A model generated the notes under the pieces. The model was not told the origin of the DNA. It saw only the letters and a list, made by a program, of their open reading frames with translations, and ran no database searches. From contig CAJQHO010000007.1 of the NCBI GenBank assembly GCA_905478185.1, forward strand, positions 1 through 58,829: a stretch of DNA of 58,829 bases, written 5' to 3'. The number at the start of each line of letters is the position of its first letter. Position 1 is the first letter of the stretch. The DNA comes from an uncultured Flavobacteriales bacterium (GTDB taxonomy: Bacteria; Bacteroidota; Bacteroidia; Flavobacteriales; BACL11). A program made the position numbers and the translations under genes. Of this stretch, positions 8,601 to 16,897 are shown one piece after another.

Positions 8601-9135
8601 AATCTCAGAGTCATCATGGGAATTCTTTGATAATGATGGAAGTTCAATATATGCTAGTGGTGATTTAATCTCAAACACACAATATAGAGATACACTAACT
8701 TTTCCTGATGGATGTTATACTTTTAAAGTAGCAGATACTGATGATGATGGTTTAGACTTTTGGGCTAATAATGACGGAGGAGGGATGGCACGCTTTCGTG
8801 AGCTTGGAGCAGGTTGGTTAAAAGCCTTTGAAGGCGATTTTGGAAGGTTTATTCATCATGAGTTCAGAACAGAAGATGTATTGTCAAGTTCTGAAATAAA
8901 AACTAAAAATATTAAGGTCTATCCAAATCCTGCAATTAATGAGATTGCAGTTATTGGAAATTTAACAAATTCATCAGAACTCATTTTAACTGATAATATT
9001 GGAAGAATTGTAAGTATTACCGAAATTGAGAGGAATAAAACTACACATAAGATTAATATTAGTAATTTATCAAAAGGAATTTATTTCATCTCAGTTGACA
9101 ATAATAAAATAATAAAAAAAATAGTAAAACAATAG
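5659..9135 (+). CDS. PNGase F-like glycoamidase with LamG insertion and T9SS tail
   Basis: This is a 1158-residue secreted protein with a signal at residues 1-20. The PNGase F N-terminal domain is split. Part one (about 21-107) holds CGAWDYS, whose Asp92 matches the catalytic Asp of Elizabethkingia PNGase F (from memory). Part two (about 615-690) holds FVTPYGAYLDLG, WYFDVTDYAPVLKG and FLFIVGTP. The ~500-residue insertion includes a LamG/concanavalin-like domain (about 296-490). The C-terminal PNGase domain (about 720-850) has GHGQEGEF...NHTINI, with Glu744 as the likely second catalytic acid, and YDRAGWCPG. The protein ends in a T9SS type A domain (VYPNPAINEIAV). The expected reaction is hydrolysis of the GlcNAc-Asn amide to release intact N-glycans at the cell surface. 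Its stop directly abuts the ispG ATG. Confidence 0.8.
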   Translation: MKKIFYLLIAIFIIIQSSAQNPGDTIVVQTFDYNMTYGSGPWSGGDRDTIAHFPNDPNLTFEKIILSYNMRCKDNVVNTNGQSNSIGCGAWDYSCHTYIHDSTRIDSILSYQSSHTVSSFSGSVYNYSLNPVYNFYQYQQQTAIINSIVSEDTIQIGNGADSLDFVIATEQNSHKSQFLYKANELIALGLINDTINALSFNVLSNTQAANFLTIKLKHTADSILSNVNPHLNGFTEVYNANTILNNGVNRFQFIHDFVWDSVSNIIVEFSITNSTAVGTSLIEGEQTNDNLGLFSNDANYITVNSAESIDLPVAAMSNISDEVTVSFWINGNENVMPQNTTILEAYDANNYRTLNIHFPWSNGRMYWDCGNSGTTSYDRIDKAASLSEYTDGWSHWAFTKNANTGDLKIYRNGVLWHSGTGFTRTIDIATLKLASQGNSNGYFWDGHIKELRIFDKELSMSTISEWLNKRIDSSHPDYTNLVAHYPLNEGQGTTSLDNTTSQQIATFSGNVNWGYTRGDEIGQFFTEVNSRPNINFYQGQYSLTINTDAILDSLIASANTVTQYAIEPNYGTLQNDSIATVSTNTYWEALSYLFDGNGNVLSVDTTNIDGSISITDLIYYKRYPMAFQIMSFVTPYGAYLDLGIEGKTWYFDVTDYAPVLKGNKQITMGGGGQWQEDMDIKFLFIVGTPTRDVLEMQQIWRPQSKGYGSIIDDNAFEPRDVLMHPNATAYKIRTTITGHGQEGEFIPQNHTINIDGGSVDYTWQVWTECAENPIFPQGGTWIYDRAGWCPGQASDLREDDITSLVTPGQIHNIDYGIVSATGASNYWVSSQLVSYDETNFTLDAAIVDILSPTNKVNYQKANPICSKPEITIQNTGSTPITSLTIEYWINNAPSKESFTWTGILSFLQKETIKLPDPSSLWDNMTINNNSFHVEIINSNGGADQYIHNNKMSSTFDPTPIYPNTFALWFQTNSGVINTFTQISESSWEFFDNDGSSIYASGDLISNTQYRDTLTFPDGCYTFKVADTDDDGLDFWANNDGGGMARFRELGAGWLKAFEGDFGRFIHHEFRTEDVLSSSEIKTKNIKVYPNPAINEIAVIGNLTNSSELILTDNIGRIVSITEIERNKTTHKINISNLSKGIYFISVDNNKIIKKIVKQ

Positions 9136-11049
9136 ATGAAATATTGCAATTCGTTAACCAATTATAGCAGGTTTAAATCAAGAGAAGTAAAAGTAGGAAA
9201 TATCGGAATTGGCGGGAGTAATCCTATTCGAATTCAATCTATGACTACTACAGATACTATGGATACCATTGCAACTGTGGAGGAGTCTATAAGAATGATA
9301 GATGCGGGATGTGAGTTAGTTCGTATTACTGCTCCCTCAAAAAAAGATGCTCTCAACCTAAAAAACATAAAAGAGGAACTTGTAAAAAGAGGGTATAACA
9401 CTCCAATAATTGCAGACATACACTACACGCCTAATGCAGCAGAAATTGCAGCTACAATTATTGAAAAGGTAAGAGTAAATCCTGGTAACTATGCTGATAA
9501 AAAGAAGTTTGAAAACATAGAATATACTGAAGTTACTTATAATGCTGAAATTGAAAGAATAAGAGAAAAGTTCACTCCACTTGTCCGTATTTGTAAAGAG
9601 AACGGAACCGCTATGCGAATTGGAACAAATCATGGCTCACTTTCTGATAGAATCCTTTCCAGATATGGAGACACTCCAAAAGGAATGGTGGAATCGGCAA
9701 TGGAGTTTTTGCGTATTTGCCGTGATGAAGGTTATCATGAAATTATCCTTTCAATGAAAGCATCAAATACTAGAATAATGGTACAGGCCTACCGTTTATT
9801 AGTTGCTGAAATGATAAAAGACGGAATGGACTACCCTCTACATTTGGGAGTAACTGAGGCAGGAGAAGGAGAAGATGGAAGGATAAAATCGGCAGTGGGA
9901 ATAGGTGCACTTTTAGCAGATGGAATTGGAGATACAATTAGAGTTTCATTAACAGAAGCACCAGAATTTGAAATCCCTGTTGCACAAAATTTGTTAAAGA
10001 ATTTTAAAGGAATTGAGCAGCATGATTCTATTGAGAAAATAACAAAAAACCCGCTCCATTCTTTTGATTATAAAAGAAGAAAAACAAATGAAGTACTAAA
10101 TATTGGTGGAGGGAATGTCCCTATTGTAATGGCAGATTTTTGCTTGAAAGAAAAAATTACTGCTGCATCCTTTTTTGCTTTGGGGTCTAACTATTCCGTC
10201 CCTCTGGATAAATGGAACCTTACCGATATGGCAGCCGATTATGTTTTTGTAGGCAACCATGATTTAGATTTTGAAGTACCAGGAACTTTGGGGGTTATTT
10301 ACAACTATAAAAAATGGGTCGAGCATAAAAAAGGATATCCATTTTTAACAATAAATGACTATTTGGATGAGGAAGAAATCTCTGAAAAACTGAATATTGT
10401 TTATGTTTGTCTTTCGGATTTATGTGAAGAGCTCTTTGCTAAATTAAAAACAGATTCAACAGCTGTTTTAATGATAGATACTTATAATGAAAATGGGCTT
10501 GCCGAGCAAAGGAAACTCTTTACTGAACTAATGAATAACGGAATTAAAACTCCAGTGATTATCGGTAGAGCTTATGGTGATTTATCAGAAGAACAATTGC
10601 AACTTTCAGCAAGTTCTGATTTAGGGGCTTTACTTTTAGATGGATTGGGAGATGGAATATTTATTGCTGCAGAAAATTGCGGCTCCTATCAGTCGATAAA
10701 TTCACTAGCATTCGGAATATTGCAAGCCAGTAGAACAAGAATTTCCAAAACAGAATATATTTCTTGTCCTAGTTGTGGGAGAACTCTTTTTGATTTACAA
10801 GAAACAACTGCAAAAATCAGAAAAGAAACTGACCATCTGAAAGGAGTTAAAATTGGAATAATGGGTTGTATAGTAAACGGACCTGGAGAAATGGCAGATG
10901 CCGACTATGGGTATGTAGGTACTGGAAAGGGTAAGATTACGCTTTACAAAGAACAAACAGTAGTCGAGAAAAACATAGCTGAAGAAAAAGCTGTAACAGC
11001 CTTAATTGACCTTATAAAAGAACATGGAGATTGGGTAGAAAGAAAATAA
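9136..11049 (+). CDS. ispG: 4-hydroxy-3-methylbut-2-enyl diphosphate synthase, long form
   Basis: IspG converts methylerythritol cyclodiphosphate to HMBPP in the non-mevalonate isoprenoid pathway. At 637 residues this is the long form (TIM barrel, inserted middle domain, iron-sulfur domain) typical of Bacteroidota, Chlamydiae and plants. The barrel starts with IGGSNPIRIQSMTTTDT. The [4Fe-4S] ligands are Cys544 and Cys547 (SCPSCGR) and Cys578 (MGCIVNGPGEMADADYG). The ATG follows the PNGase stop with no spacer, so the housekeeping gene may depend on translation or transcription of the upstream gene. Confidence 0.96.
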   Translation: MKYCNSLTNYSRFKSREVKVGNIGIGGSNPIRIQSMTTTDTMDTIATVEESIRMIDAGCELVRITAPSKKDALNLKNIKEELVKRGYNTPIIADIHYTPNAAEIAATIIEKVRVNPGNYADKKKFENIEYTEVTYNAEIERIREKFTPLVRICKENGTAMRIGTNHGSLSDRILSRYGDTPKGMVESAMEFLRICRDEGYHEIILSMKASNTRIMVQAYRLLVAEMIKDGMDYPLHLGVTEAGEGEDGRIKSAVGIGALLADGIGDTIRVSLTEAPEFEIPVAQNLLKNFKGIEQHDSIEKITKNPLHSFDYKRRKTNEVLNIGGGNVPIVMADFCLKEKITAASFFALGSNYSVPLDKWNLTDMAADYVFVGNHDLDFEVPGTLGVIYNYKKWVEHKKGYPFLTINDYLDEEEISEKLNIVYVCLSDLCEELFAKLKTDSTAVLMIDTYNENGLAEQRKLFTELMNNGIKTPVIIGRAYGDLSEEQLQLSASSDLGALLLDGLGDGIFIAAENCGSYQSINSLAFGILQASRTRISKTEYISCPSCGRTLFDLQETTAKIRKETDHLKGVKIGIMGCIVNGPGEMADADYGYVGTGKGKITLYKEQTVVEKNIAEEKAVTALIDLIKEHGDWVERK

Positions 11050-11149
11050 GAACCTAAGACAATATACCTTTTGCATTTTCGTATTTAGAGTTGTTATTTT
11101 AATAAAATTTAATCAATTAAGCTAGTAAATATATTTTTAGGTACTTTGC

Positions 11150-11179
11150 TTTGCATAGTACTATATTTTATTACTTTTA
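11150..11179 (+). promoter_or_regulatory. Candidate promoter for the efflux operon
   Basis: TTTG at 11150-11153 and TACTTTTA at 11172-11179 are 18 bases apart. This is close to the Bacteroidota primary-sigma pattern (TTTG, about 19-21 bases, TAnnTTTG). It lies 22 bases before the ATPase start in the 152-base gap after ispG. Confidence 0.5.
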
Positions 11180-11201
11180 CACCCCAACAAAGCAATTATA
11201 T

Positions 11202-11894
11202 ATGATCAACATTACTAACCTTCACAAATCCTACAAAATAGGTAAGAATTCCCTACATGTATTAAAGGGAATTGATTTTATAGTAGCTGAAGGAGAATTG
11301 GTAGCCATTATGGGTTCTTCAGGTTCAGGAAAATCAACCCTACTAAATATTATTGGCATGTTGGATGTTGCCAATGAAGGAAGCTACACACTTGATGGCG
11401 TTCCTATTAAAAACTTAGATGAGACAAAAGCAGCAAAATATCGTAGTAAATTTTTAGGTTTTATCTTTCAGTCCTTTAACTTAATCAATTATAAAACTGC
11501 TTTGGAAAATGTTGCTTTACCCTTATATTACCAAGGCAAAAAAAGAGAAGAAAGGCAAGAAAAAGCACTCAACTACTTGGATAATGTCGGCTTAAAAGAA
11601 TGGGCAACTCATTTGCCTAGCGAACTTTCAGGAGGTCAAAAACAAAGAGTAGCAATCGCCCGTGCTTTAGTAAGTGAACCTAAAGTACTATTGGCTGATG
11701 AGCCAACTGGAGCCTTGGATTCTACCACTTCTAGTGAAGTAATGGCTTTAATTCAAGAAATCAATAATCAAGGAAAAACAATTTTGGTAGTTACCCATGA
11801 AGAGGATATTGCAAAGATGTGCAAACGCATTGTTCGCTTAAAGGATGGCGTAATTGTAGAGGATACATTAGTCAGCCAAATAGCTGCCATATAA
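11202..11894 (+). CDS. ABC transporter ATPase, MacB/LolD type
   Basis: This 230-residue ATPase is the first gene of a tripartite efflux operon. The start is placed at the ATG at 11202 (MINITNLHKSYKIG), where family homology begins; the open frame extends 17 codons further upstream. Walker A is GSSGSGKST, the signature is LSGGQKQRVAIARAL, Walker B is VLLADEPTGALD, and the H-loop is VVTHEE. It would energise the two permeases encoded directly downstream. The mechanotransmission-type MacB system exports peptides, macrolides or lipoprotein-like substrates, but the substrate here is unknown. Confidence 0.92.
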   Translation: MINITNLHKSYKIGKNSLHVLKGIDFIVAEGELVAIMGSSGSGKSTLLNIIGMLDVANEGSYTLDGVPIKNLDETKAAKYRSKFLGFIFQSFNLINYKTALENVALPLYYQGKKREERQEKALNYLDNVGLKEWATHLPSELSGGQKQRVAIARALVSEPKVLLADEPTGALDSTTSSEVMALIQEINNQGKTILVVTHEEDIAKMCKRIVRLKDGVIVEDTLVSQIAAI

Positions 11895-11897
11895 ACT

Positions 11898-13130
11898 ATG
11901 TTTAACAGAGATAATTGGATAGAAATTTTCGATACCATTCGTAAAAACAAGTTAAGAACTTTCTTGTCTGGATTTACGGTTGCGCTAGGAATCTTTATTT
12001 TTATTATTCTTTTTGGTTTTGGGAATGGCTTAAGCAATACTTTTCAAAAATTCTTTAATGATGACAATGTAAACAGCATGTTTATTTTTCCTGGGTCAAC
12101 AACTGAACCTTTCAAGGGATATGAATCTGGGAGAAGAATTAAGTTTGACAATGCCGACTTAAAAGCCATTACCGATAATTTTGATAATTATTTGGAAAGC
12201 ATAAGCCCCCGAATTTATGATAATGCAACTGTAAAATACAAAGACAAAAGCAATAACTATTCCATAAGAGCCGTAAGTCCTTCTCATCAATATAATGAAA
12301 TGACGATAATGATGCAAGGGCGTTTTTTGCATGAAGATGATATCAGCCATAAAAAGCGACATGCCGTTATTGGTCGCTTAGTTGCACAAGATTTGTTTAA
12401 AAATGAAGACCCTATTGGCAAGTATATTGATGGAAGTGGACATACTTGGAAGGTAATTGGTGTTTTTCAAGATGATGGAGGGGACGGAGAAGAACGACTG
12501 ATTTATATTCCCTATACAAGCTTACAAAAAATAAAGAAAAACACAGATGAAATTGATCAGATTATCCTAAGCTATAAACCTGAAATTGGCTATGAAGGGG
12601 CTGTAGAATTTGAGCAGAAATTGGAGAAATTCCTAAAAAGCAGAAAGGATATCGACCCTAAAGATAGAGGAGGAGTTTACATCAGAAATGTAGCCGACAA
12701 CCTCAAAGAAAATCAGCAATTTGCTAGCGTTTTACAACTCATTATCACCTTTATTGGTATCGGGACTTTAATCGCAGGGATTATCGGGATAAGTAATATC
12801 ATGGTATTTGTAGTGAAAGAACGAACCAAAGAATTAGGAATACGGAAAGCAATTGGAGCAAGCCCAAGAAGCATTATCGCTATGATATTACAAGAAGCTA
12901 TTTTCATCACTACTTTATCAGGTTATTTTGGGCTTATTGCAGGCATTGCAACCTTGAGCTTAATTGGCGATACACTTGAAAAAGATTATTTTATCACCAA
13001 TCCTTATATTGATATTTCAACTGCTATTGGTGCTACTATCATCCTCATTCTGTTTGGGGCATTAGCAGGCTATATTCCTGCCAGAAGAGCTGCCAAAATA
13101 AAACCAATTGTTGCCTTAAGAGACGAATAA
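11898..13130 (+). CDS. MacB-like ABC permease (first of two)
   Basis: This 410-residue permease has the MacB topology. One N-terminal transmembrane helix (about 20-45, LRTFLSGFTVALGIFIFIIL) is followed by a large periplasmic MacB_PCD domain (about 50-270) and three C-terminal FtsX-type helices (about 283-400). The conserved KERTKELGIRKAIGASPRSI follows the second helix. It starts 3 bases after the ATPase and its TAA directly abuts the ATG of its paralogue, so the two probably form a heterodimer with the shared ATPase. Confidence 0.9.
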   Translation: MFNRDNWIEIFDTIRKNKLRTFLSGFTVALGIFIFIILFGFGNGLSNTFQKFFNDDNVNSMFIFPGSTTEPFKGYESGRRIKFDNADLKAITDNFDNYLESISPRIYDNATVKYKDKSNNYSIRAVSPSHQYNEMTIMMQGRFLHEDDISHKKRHAVIGRLVAQDLFKNEDPIGKYIDGSGHTWKVIGVFQDDGGDGEERLIYIPYTSLQKIKKNTDEIDQIILSYKPEIGYEGAVEFEQKLEKFLKSRKDIDPKDRGGVYIRNVADNLKENQQFASVLQLIITFIGIGTLIAGIIGISNIMVFVVKERTKELGIRKAIGASPRSIIAMILQEAIFITTLSGYFGLIAGIATLSLIGDTLEKDYFITNPYIDISTAIGATIILILFGALAGYIPARRAAKIKPIVALRDE

Positions 13131-14396
13131 ATGAAAACACTATTTGATAAAGATACTTGGCAAGAAATATTCAGCTCTATTGGGCAGAATAAAGTCCGCA
13201 CCATCATTACCGTTATTGGGGTGTTATGGGGGATCTTTTTATACATTGTTTTATCAGGTGCAGCCAAAGGAATTGATAATGGTTTTGAGCGTCAATTTGA
13301 ACGCATATCTTCCAATAGTTTATTTGTATGGGGGGAGGTAACTTCTGTCCCTTATAATGGATTTAAAACAGGAAGGCAAATTAGATTAAAATTAAGTGAT
13401 GTTGAGACTTTAAAAAACAAAATCCAAGAGATACAATATATTGCCCCTAGAAATGTAAGCGGGTTATGGGGAACTTCTGGAGGAAAGATTGTTCATGGTC
13501 AAAAAACAGGAACATATAATGTCTATGGAGATTACCCAGTATTTACAACAATTACAACTAAAAACATATATGATGGAGGTAGATTCATAAATGAATCAGA
13601 TATAACATTTAACAGAAAAGTATGTGTAATTGGAGAAAGAACAAGGCAAGAATTATTTGAAGAGGATGAAAATCCAATAGGTGAATTCATCCGCATAAAT
13701 AATATTTATTTTAAAGTTGTGGGTATACATAAATATGTTGTTGAAGGGGGTATGGCAGATGATGGTGATATTCATATTCCTTTCTCAACTTATAAGAAAC
13801 TCTATAATAGTGGAGAACATGTTCATTTTTTAATAGTTGCCGCTTTTGATGATGCTGATATTGTAAAGGTAGAACAAGATATTAGAACTGTTCTGAAAGA
13901 TAGGCATAATATAAGCCCTGCTGATATGCGTGCAATTGGTGGATTTAATTTAGGGGAAATGTTTAAGCAAATTACTAAATTTGCTTCAGGGATGACCTTC
14001 CTATCCTTAATTATTGGACTTGCTACTATATTAGGAGGAATAATCGGTATTGGAAACATCTTACTTATATCAGTAAAAGAACGCACCAAAGAGATAGGAA
14101 TTAGGCGTGCTATCGGAGCCACACCAAAAGAAATCAGAATACAAATTATTTTAGAATCTGTATTTTTAACCATTATTGCAGGAATAATTGGCATTATCCT
14201 AGGAGCTTTAGTCCTATCAGGCATTAATGCCGCCACTAAAGATATGACAGACTATCCCTTTACCAACCCAACCGTACCTATTCCTTATATATTAGGGGCT
14301 TTGTTTTTAATGGTTGTACTGGGGACATTAATAGGGCTCATTCCTGCACATAGAGCGATAAGCATAAAACCTATTGACGCATTAAGAGAAGAATAA
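13131..14396 (+). CDS. MacB-like ABC permease (second of two)
   Basis: This 421-residue paralogue of the preceding gene has the same layout. An N-terminal helix (VRTIITVIGVLWGIFLYIVL) is followed by a periplasmic MacB_PCD domain and three C-terminal helices, with SVKERTKEIGIRRAIGATPK in the coupling region. It differs clearly from the first permease in sequence, so this is an old duplication and a heterodimeric transporter is expected. It ends 36 bases before the adaptor gene. Confidence 0.9.
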   Translation: MKTLFDKDTWQEIFSSIGQNKVRTIITVIGVLWGIFLYIVLSGAAKGIDNGFERQFERISSNSLFVWGEVTSVPYNGFKTGRQIRLKLSDVETLKNKIQEIQYIAPRNVSGLWGTSGGKIVHGQKTGTYNVYGDYPVFTTITTKNIYDGGRFINESDITFNRKVCVIGERTRQELFEEDENPIGEFIRINNIYFKVVGIHKYVVEGGMADDGDIHIPFSTYKKLYNSGEHVHFLIVAAFDDADIVKVEQDIRTVLKDRHNISPADMRAIGGFNLGEMFKQITKFASGMTFLSLIIGLATILGGIIGIGNILLISVKERTKEIGIRRAIGATPKEIRIQIILESVFLTIIAGIIGIILGALVLSGINAATKDMTDYPFTNPTVPIPYILGALFLMVVLGTLIGLIPAHRAISIKPIDALREE

Positions 14397-14432
14397 TAAA
14401 CAACTAGAAAACAACAAAAAAATAATATAAAT

Positions 14433-15551
14433 ATGAAAAAGAAAATCGGAATAACACTTTTATTTTTTGGCATTGTATACGCAAGCGCCTTCTTTATAAA
14501 ATCCAATAGTAAATCATTAATTGATTATGAAACCACTACCCTTATAGTAGCTACTATTGAAAATAAAATAGTGGCTACAGGAAAAGTAGTTCCTGAAGAT
14601 GAGGTAGAGATAAAACCTCAAATTGCTGGTATTATCGAAAAAATAATAGTGCAAGAGGGGGAGCAAGTTAAGGCAGGGGATTTACTAGCCATCATTAAAG
14701 TTGTGCCTAACGAACAAAGCCTGAACAATGCCCAAGGTCGAGTAAAAAATTCGGAATATATTTTAACAAATATGCAGTCAGAATTTGATAGAAACAAAAC
14801 TTTGTATTCAAAAGGAATTATCTCAGAAAAAGAATATAATAGCATTGAACTGAAATACAATCAATCGGTACAGGATTTGGAAAATGCAAAAATTGATTTG
14901 CAAATTATCAAACTAGGCTCGGCAGGAGGCTCCAGTATAGCCAATACGAATATTCGTGCAACAGTAACAGGTACCGTGCTTGAAATTCCAGTAAAAAAAG
15001 GAGACCAAGTTATCCAGGCCAATACCTTTAATGCTGGAACAACTATTGCTACTATTGCTAATTTAAACATCATGATTTTTGAAGGGAAAGTAGATGAAGC
15101 TGAAGTTGGAAAACTAAAACAAGACATGCCACTTGTAGTTACACTTGCCGCTATTGAGGATAAAGAATATGCTGCAAAACTAAAGTTTATTGCTCCAAAA
15201 GGAATAGAAGAAGGAGGTGCTGTTCAGTTCAAAATTGAAGGGGAAGTTTACTTGGATGATGAATATTTTGTACGAGCAGGATACAGTGCTAATGCATCAA
15301 TAGTAACGGAAAGAAGAGACAGTGTAATTGCAATAAGTGAGGCGCTTTTGCAATACGACCTAAAAACCAAAGAGCCTTATGTTGAGGTTGAAATTGGAGA
15401 GCAAGAATTTGAAAAACGAGACATTGAATTAGGCTTATCTGATGGCGTAAATGCTGAGGTATTTTCAGGCGTTACAAAAGAAGATAAAATAAAAATTTGG
15501 AACAAAACAGAAGCTGAAAAAAGAGGTGTCGAACAGGTTAAACTACCATAA
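14433..15551 (+). CDS. HlyD/MacA-type periplasmic adaptor protein
   Basis: This 372-residue membrane-fusion protein has an N-terminal anchor helix (MKKKIGITLLFFGIVYASAF). A lipoyl/biotinyl-like half motif (KVVPEDEVEIKPQIAGIIEK) and its partner (IRATVTGTVLEIPVKKGDQV) flank an alpha-helical hairpin (about 95-155). Beta-barrel and membrane-proximal domains follow (about 200-370). It would bridge the inner-membrane MacB-like complex to the TolC-like channel encoded next. Its reading frame ends 10 bases before the TolC-type ATG. Confidence 0.92.
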   Translation: MKKKIGITLLFFGIVYASAFFIKSNSKSLIDYETTTLIVATIENKIVATGKVVPEDEVEIKPQIAGIIEKIIVQEGEQVKAGDLLAIIKVVPNEQSLNNAQGRVKNSEYILTNMQSEFDRNKTLYSKGIISEKEYNSIELKYNQSVQDLENAKIDLQIIKLGSAGGSSIANTNIRATVTGTVLEIPVKKGDQVIQANTFNAGTTIATIANLNIMIFEGKVDEAEVGKLKQDMPLVVTLAAIEDKEYAAKLKFIAPKGIEEGGAVQFKIEGEVYLDDEYFVRAGYSANASIVTERRDSVIAISEALLQYDLKTKEPYVEVEIGEQEFEKRDIELGLSDGVNAEVFSGVTKEDKIKIWNKTEAEKRGVEQVKLP

Positions 15552-15561
15552 TAAGAATAAT

Positions 15562-16872
15562 ATGAAAATAGTTAATTTAATAATTCTCTTTACATCACTT
15601 TCTATATCTATGCAAGGACAAGAAGTGTGGACATTGGAACAATGTATAAAACGAGCAATTGAAAAAAATATATCCATTAAGCAATCACAGGCTGATTTAA
15701 AAAGTACAGCTCTAGGGAAAACAACTGCTATTGCTAACTTTTTACCAAGCCTTAATTTAGGAAGTTCCCACTCTTGGAATGTTGGGCTTAACCAAAATAT
15801 TACAACAGGTATTTTGGAAAATATGACAACACGTTCAGCTTCAATGAACGCAAATGTAGGGATTGATTTATTCAATGGTTTGCAAAACATACAGCAATTA
15901 TACCGAGCAAACCTCAGCATTTTAGCGAGCCAATATCAATTGGCGGATATGAAGGAAAACATCTCCTTATTGGTAGCTAACTCTTATTTGCAAATCCTGT
16001 TTAACCGAGAAAGTTTGGGAGTACAACAATCACAGTTAAATGTAGCGAATGAGGAGTTAATTATTGCAGAGGAACGCCTAAAAACAGGAATCATCCCACA
16101 AGGAGATGTGCTGGAAATTGAAGCAAATGTTGCTACTATTGAACAAAATGTAGTGGTAGCCGAAAACAATTATCAGCTTTCAAAAATTGCTTTGGCGCAA
16201 TTATTACTAATCCCTGATTTTAGCAATTTTGAAATTGCACAGGAAACAGCAATTACTCCTGTACCAGCAATACTAAGCACTAATGTAAATACCATTTACA
16301 GCAAGGCTGTTGCTAAACGAAATGATGTAAAATTGGCAGAAACTAATCTTAAAATTGCCAAGAAAGATTTAGCGATTTCTAGAGGTAGTATTCTACCCAA
16401 ATTAAGTGGTTTTTATTCTTATAATTCAAGGATTCTTTTTGATGATCCAAGTGATATTTCACATCAATTAGACAGGAATGCAGGACAAAATTTTGGCTTG
16501 CAATTGTCTATTCCTATTTTTAATGGAATGGCAAACAATTCAAATATCAGAAGAAGTAAAATCAATATTCAAAAATCAACCTATGCTTTGGAGCAAGTAA
16601 AGTTGGATTTGGAAAATACAATTAACCAAGCCTATAATGATGCAAAAGGTTCTTTAAAAGCACATCAGGCGGCTGAAAAAACTTTGAAAGCGCGTAAATT
16701 AGCTTATCAGTATGCTAAGGAGCGCTTTGATAATGGAGGAATGAATACCTTTAATTTTTTACAAGCAGGGCAAAGGTATGAAGCTGCACAATCAGAATTG
16801 ATAAAAACGAAATACAATTATATTTTCAAATTGAAAGTATTGGAATTTTACTTTGGAGAAGCTAGTTTGTAA
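15562..16872 (+). CDS. TolC-family outer membrane efflux protein
   Basis: The start is set at the ATG at 15562 (MKIVNLIILFTSLSISMQGQ), which gives a signal peptide; the frame is open 12 codons further upstream. The 436-residue protein begins its mature part with EVWTLEQCIKRAIEKNISIK, the standard outer membrane efflux protein opening. It has two repeats of long amphipathic helices, with GLQNIQQLYRANLS in the first and FNGMANNSNIRRSKINIQ in the second. It forms the outer-membrane channel of the MacAB-TolC-like system and closes the five-gene operon. Confidence 0.93.
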   Translation: MKIVNLIILFTSLSISMQGQEVWTLEQCIKRAIEKNISIKQSQADLKSTALGKTTAIANFLPSLNLGSSHSWNVGLNQNITTGILENMTTRSASMNANVGIDLFNGLQNIQQLYRANLSILASQYQLADMKENISLLVANSYLQILFNRESLGVQQSQLNVANEELIIAEERLKTGIIPQGDVLEIEANVATIEQNVVVAENNYQLSKIALAQLLLIPDFSNFEIAQETAITPVPAILSTNVNTIYSKAVAKRNDVKLAETNLKIAKKDLAISRGSILPKLSGFYSYNSRILFDDPSDISHQLDRNAGQNFGLQLSIPIFNGMANNSNIRRSKINIQKSTYALEQVKLDLENTINQAYNDAKGSLKAHQAAEKTLKARKLAYQYAKERFDNGGMNTFNFLQAGQRYEAAQSELIKTKYNYIFKLKVLEFYFGEASL

Positions 16873-16897
16873 CTAAGTTAAGAAGAAAATAATTAAA

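Noticed and set aside
13823..14236. 137-codon minus-strand ORF inside the second permease gene
   Set aside because: It is an antisense shadow of a conserved FtsX-type membrane region, with no signal or domain.
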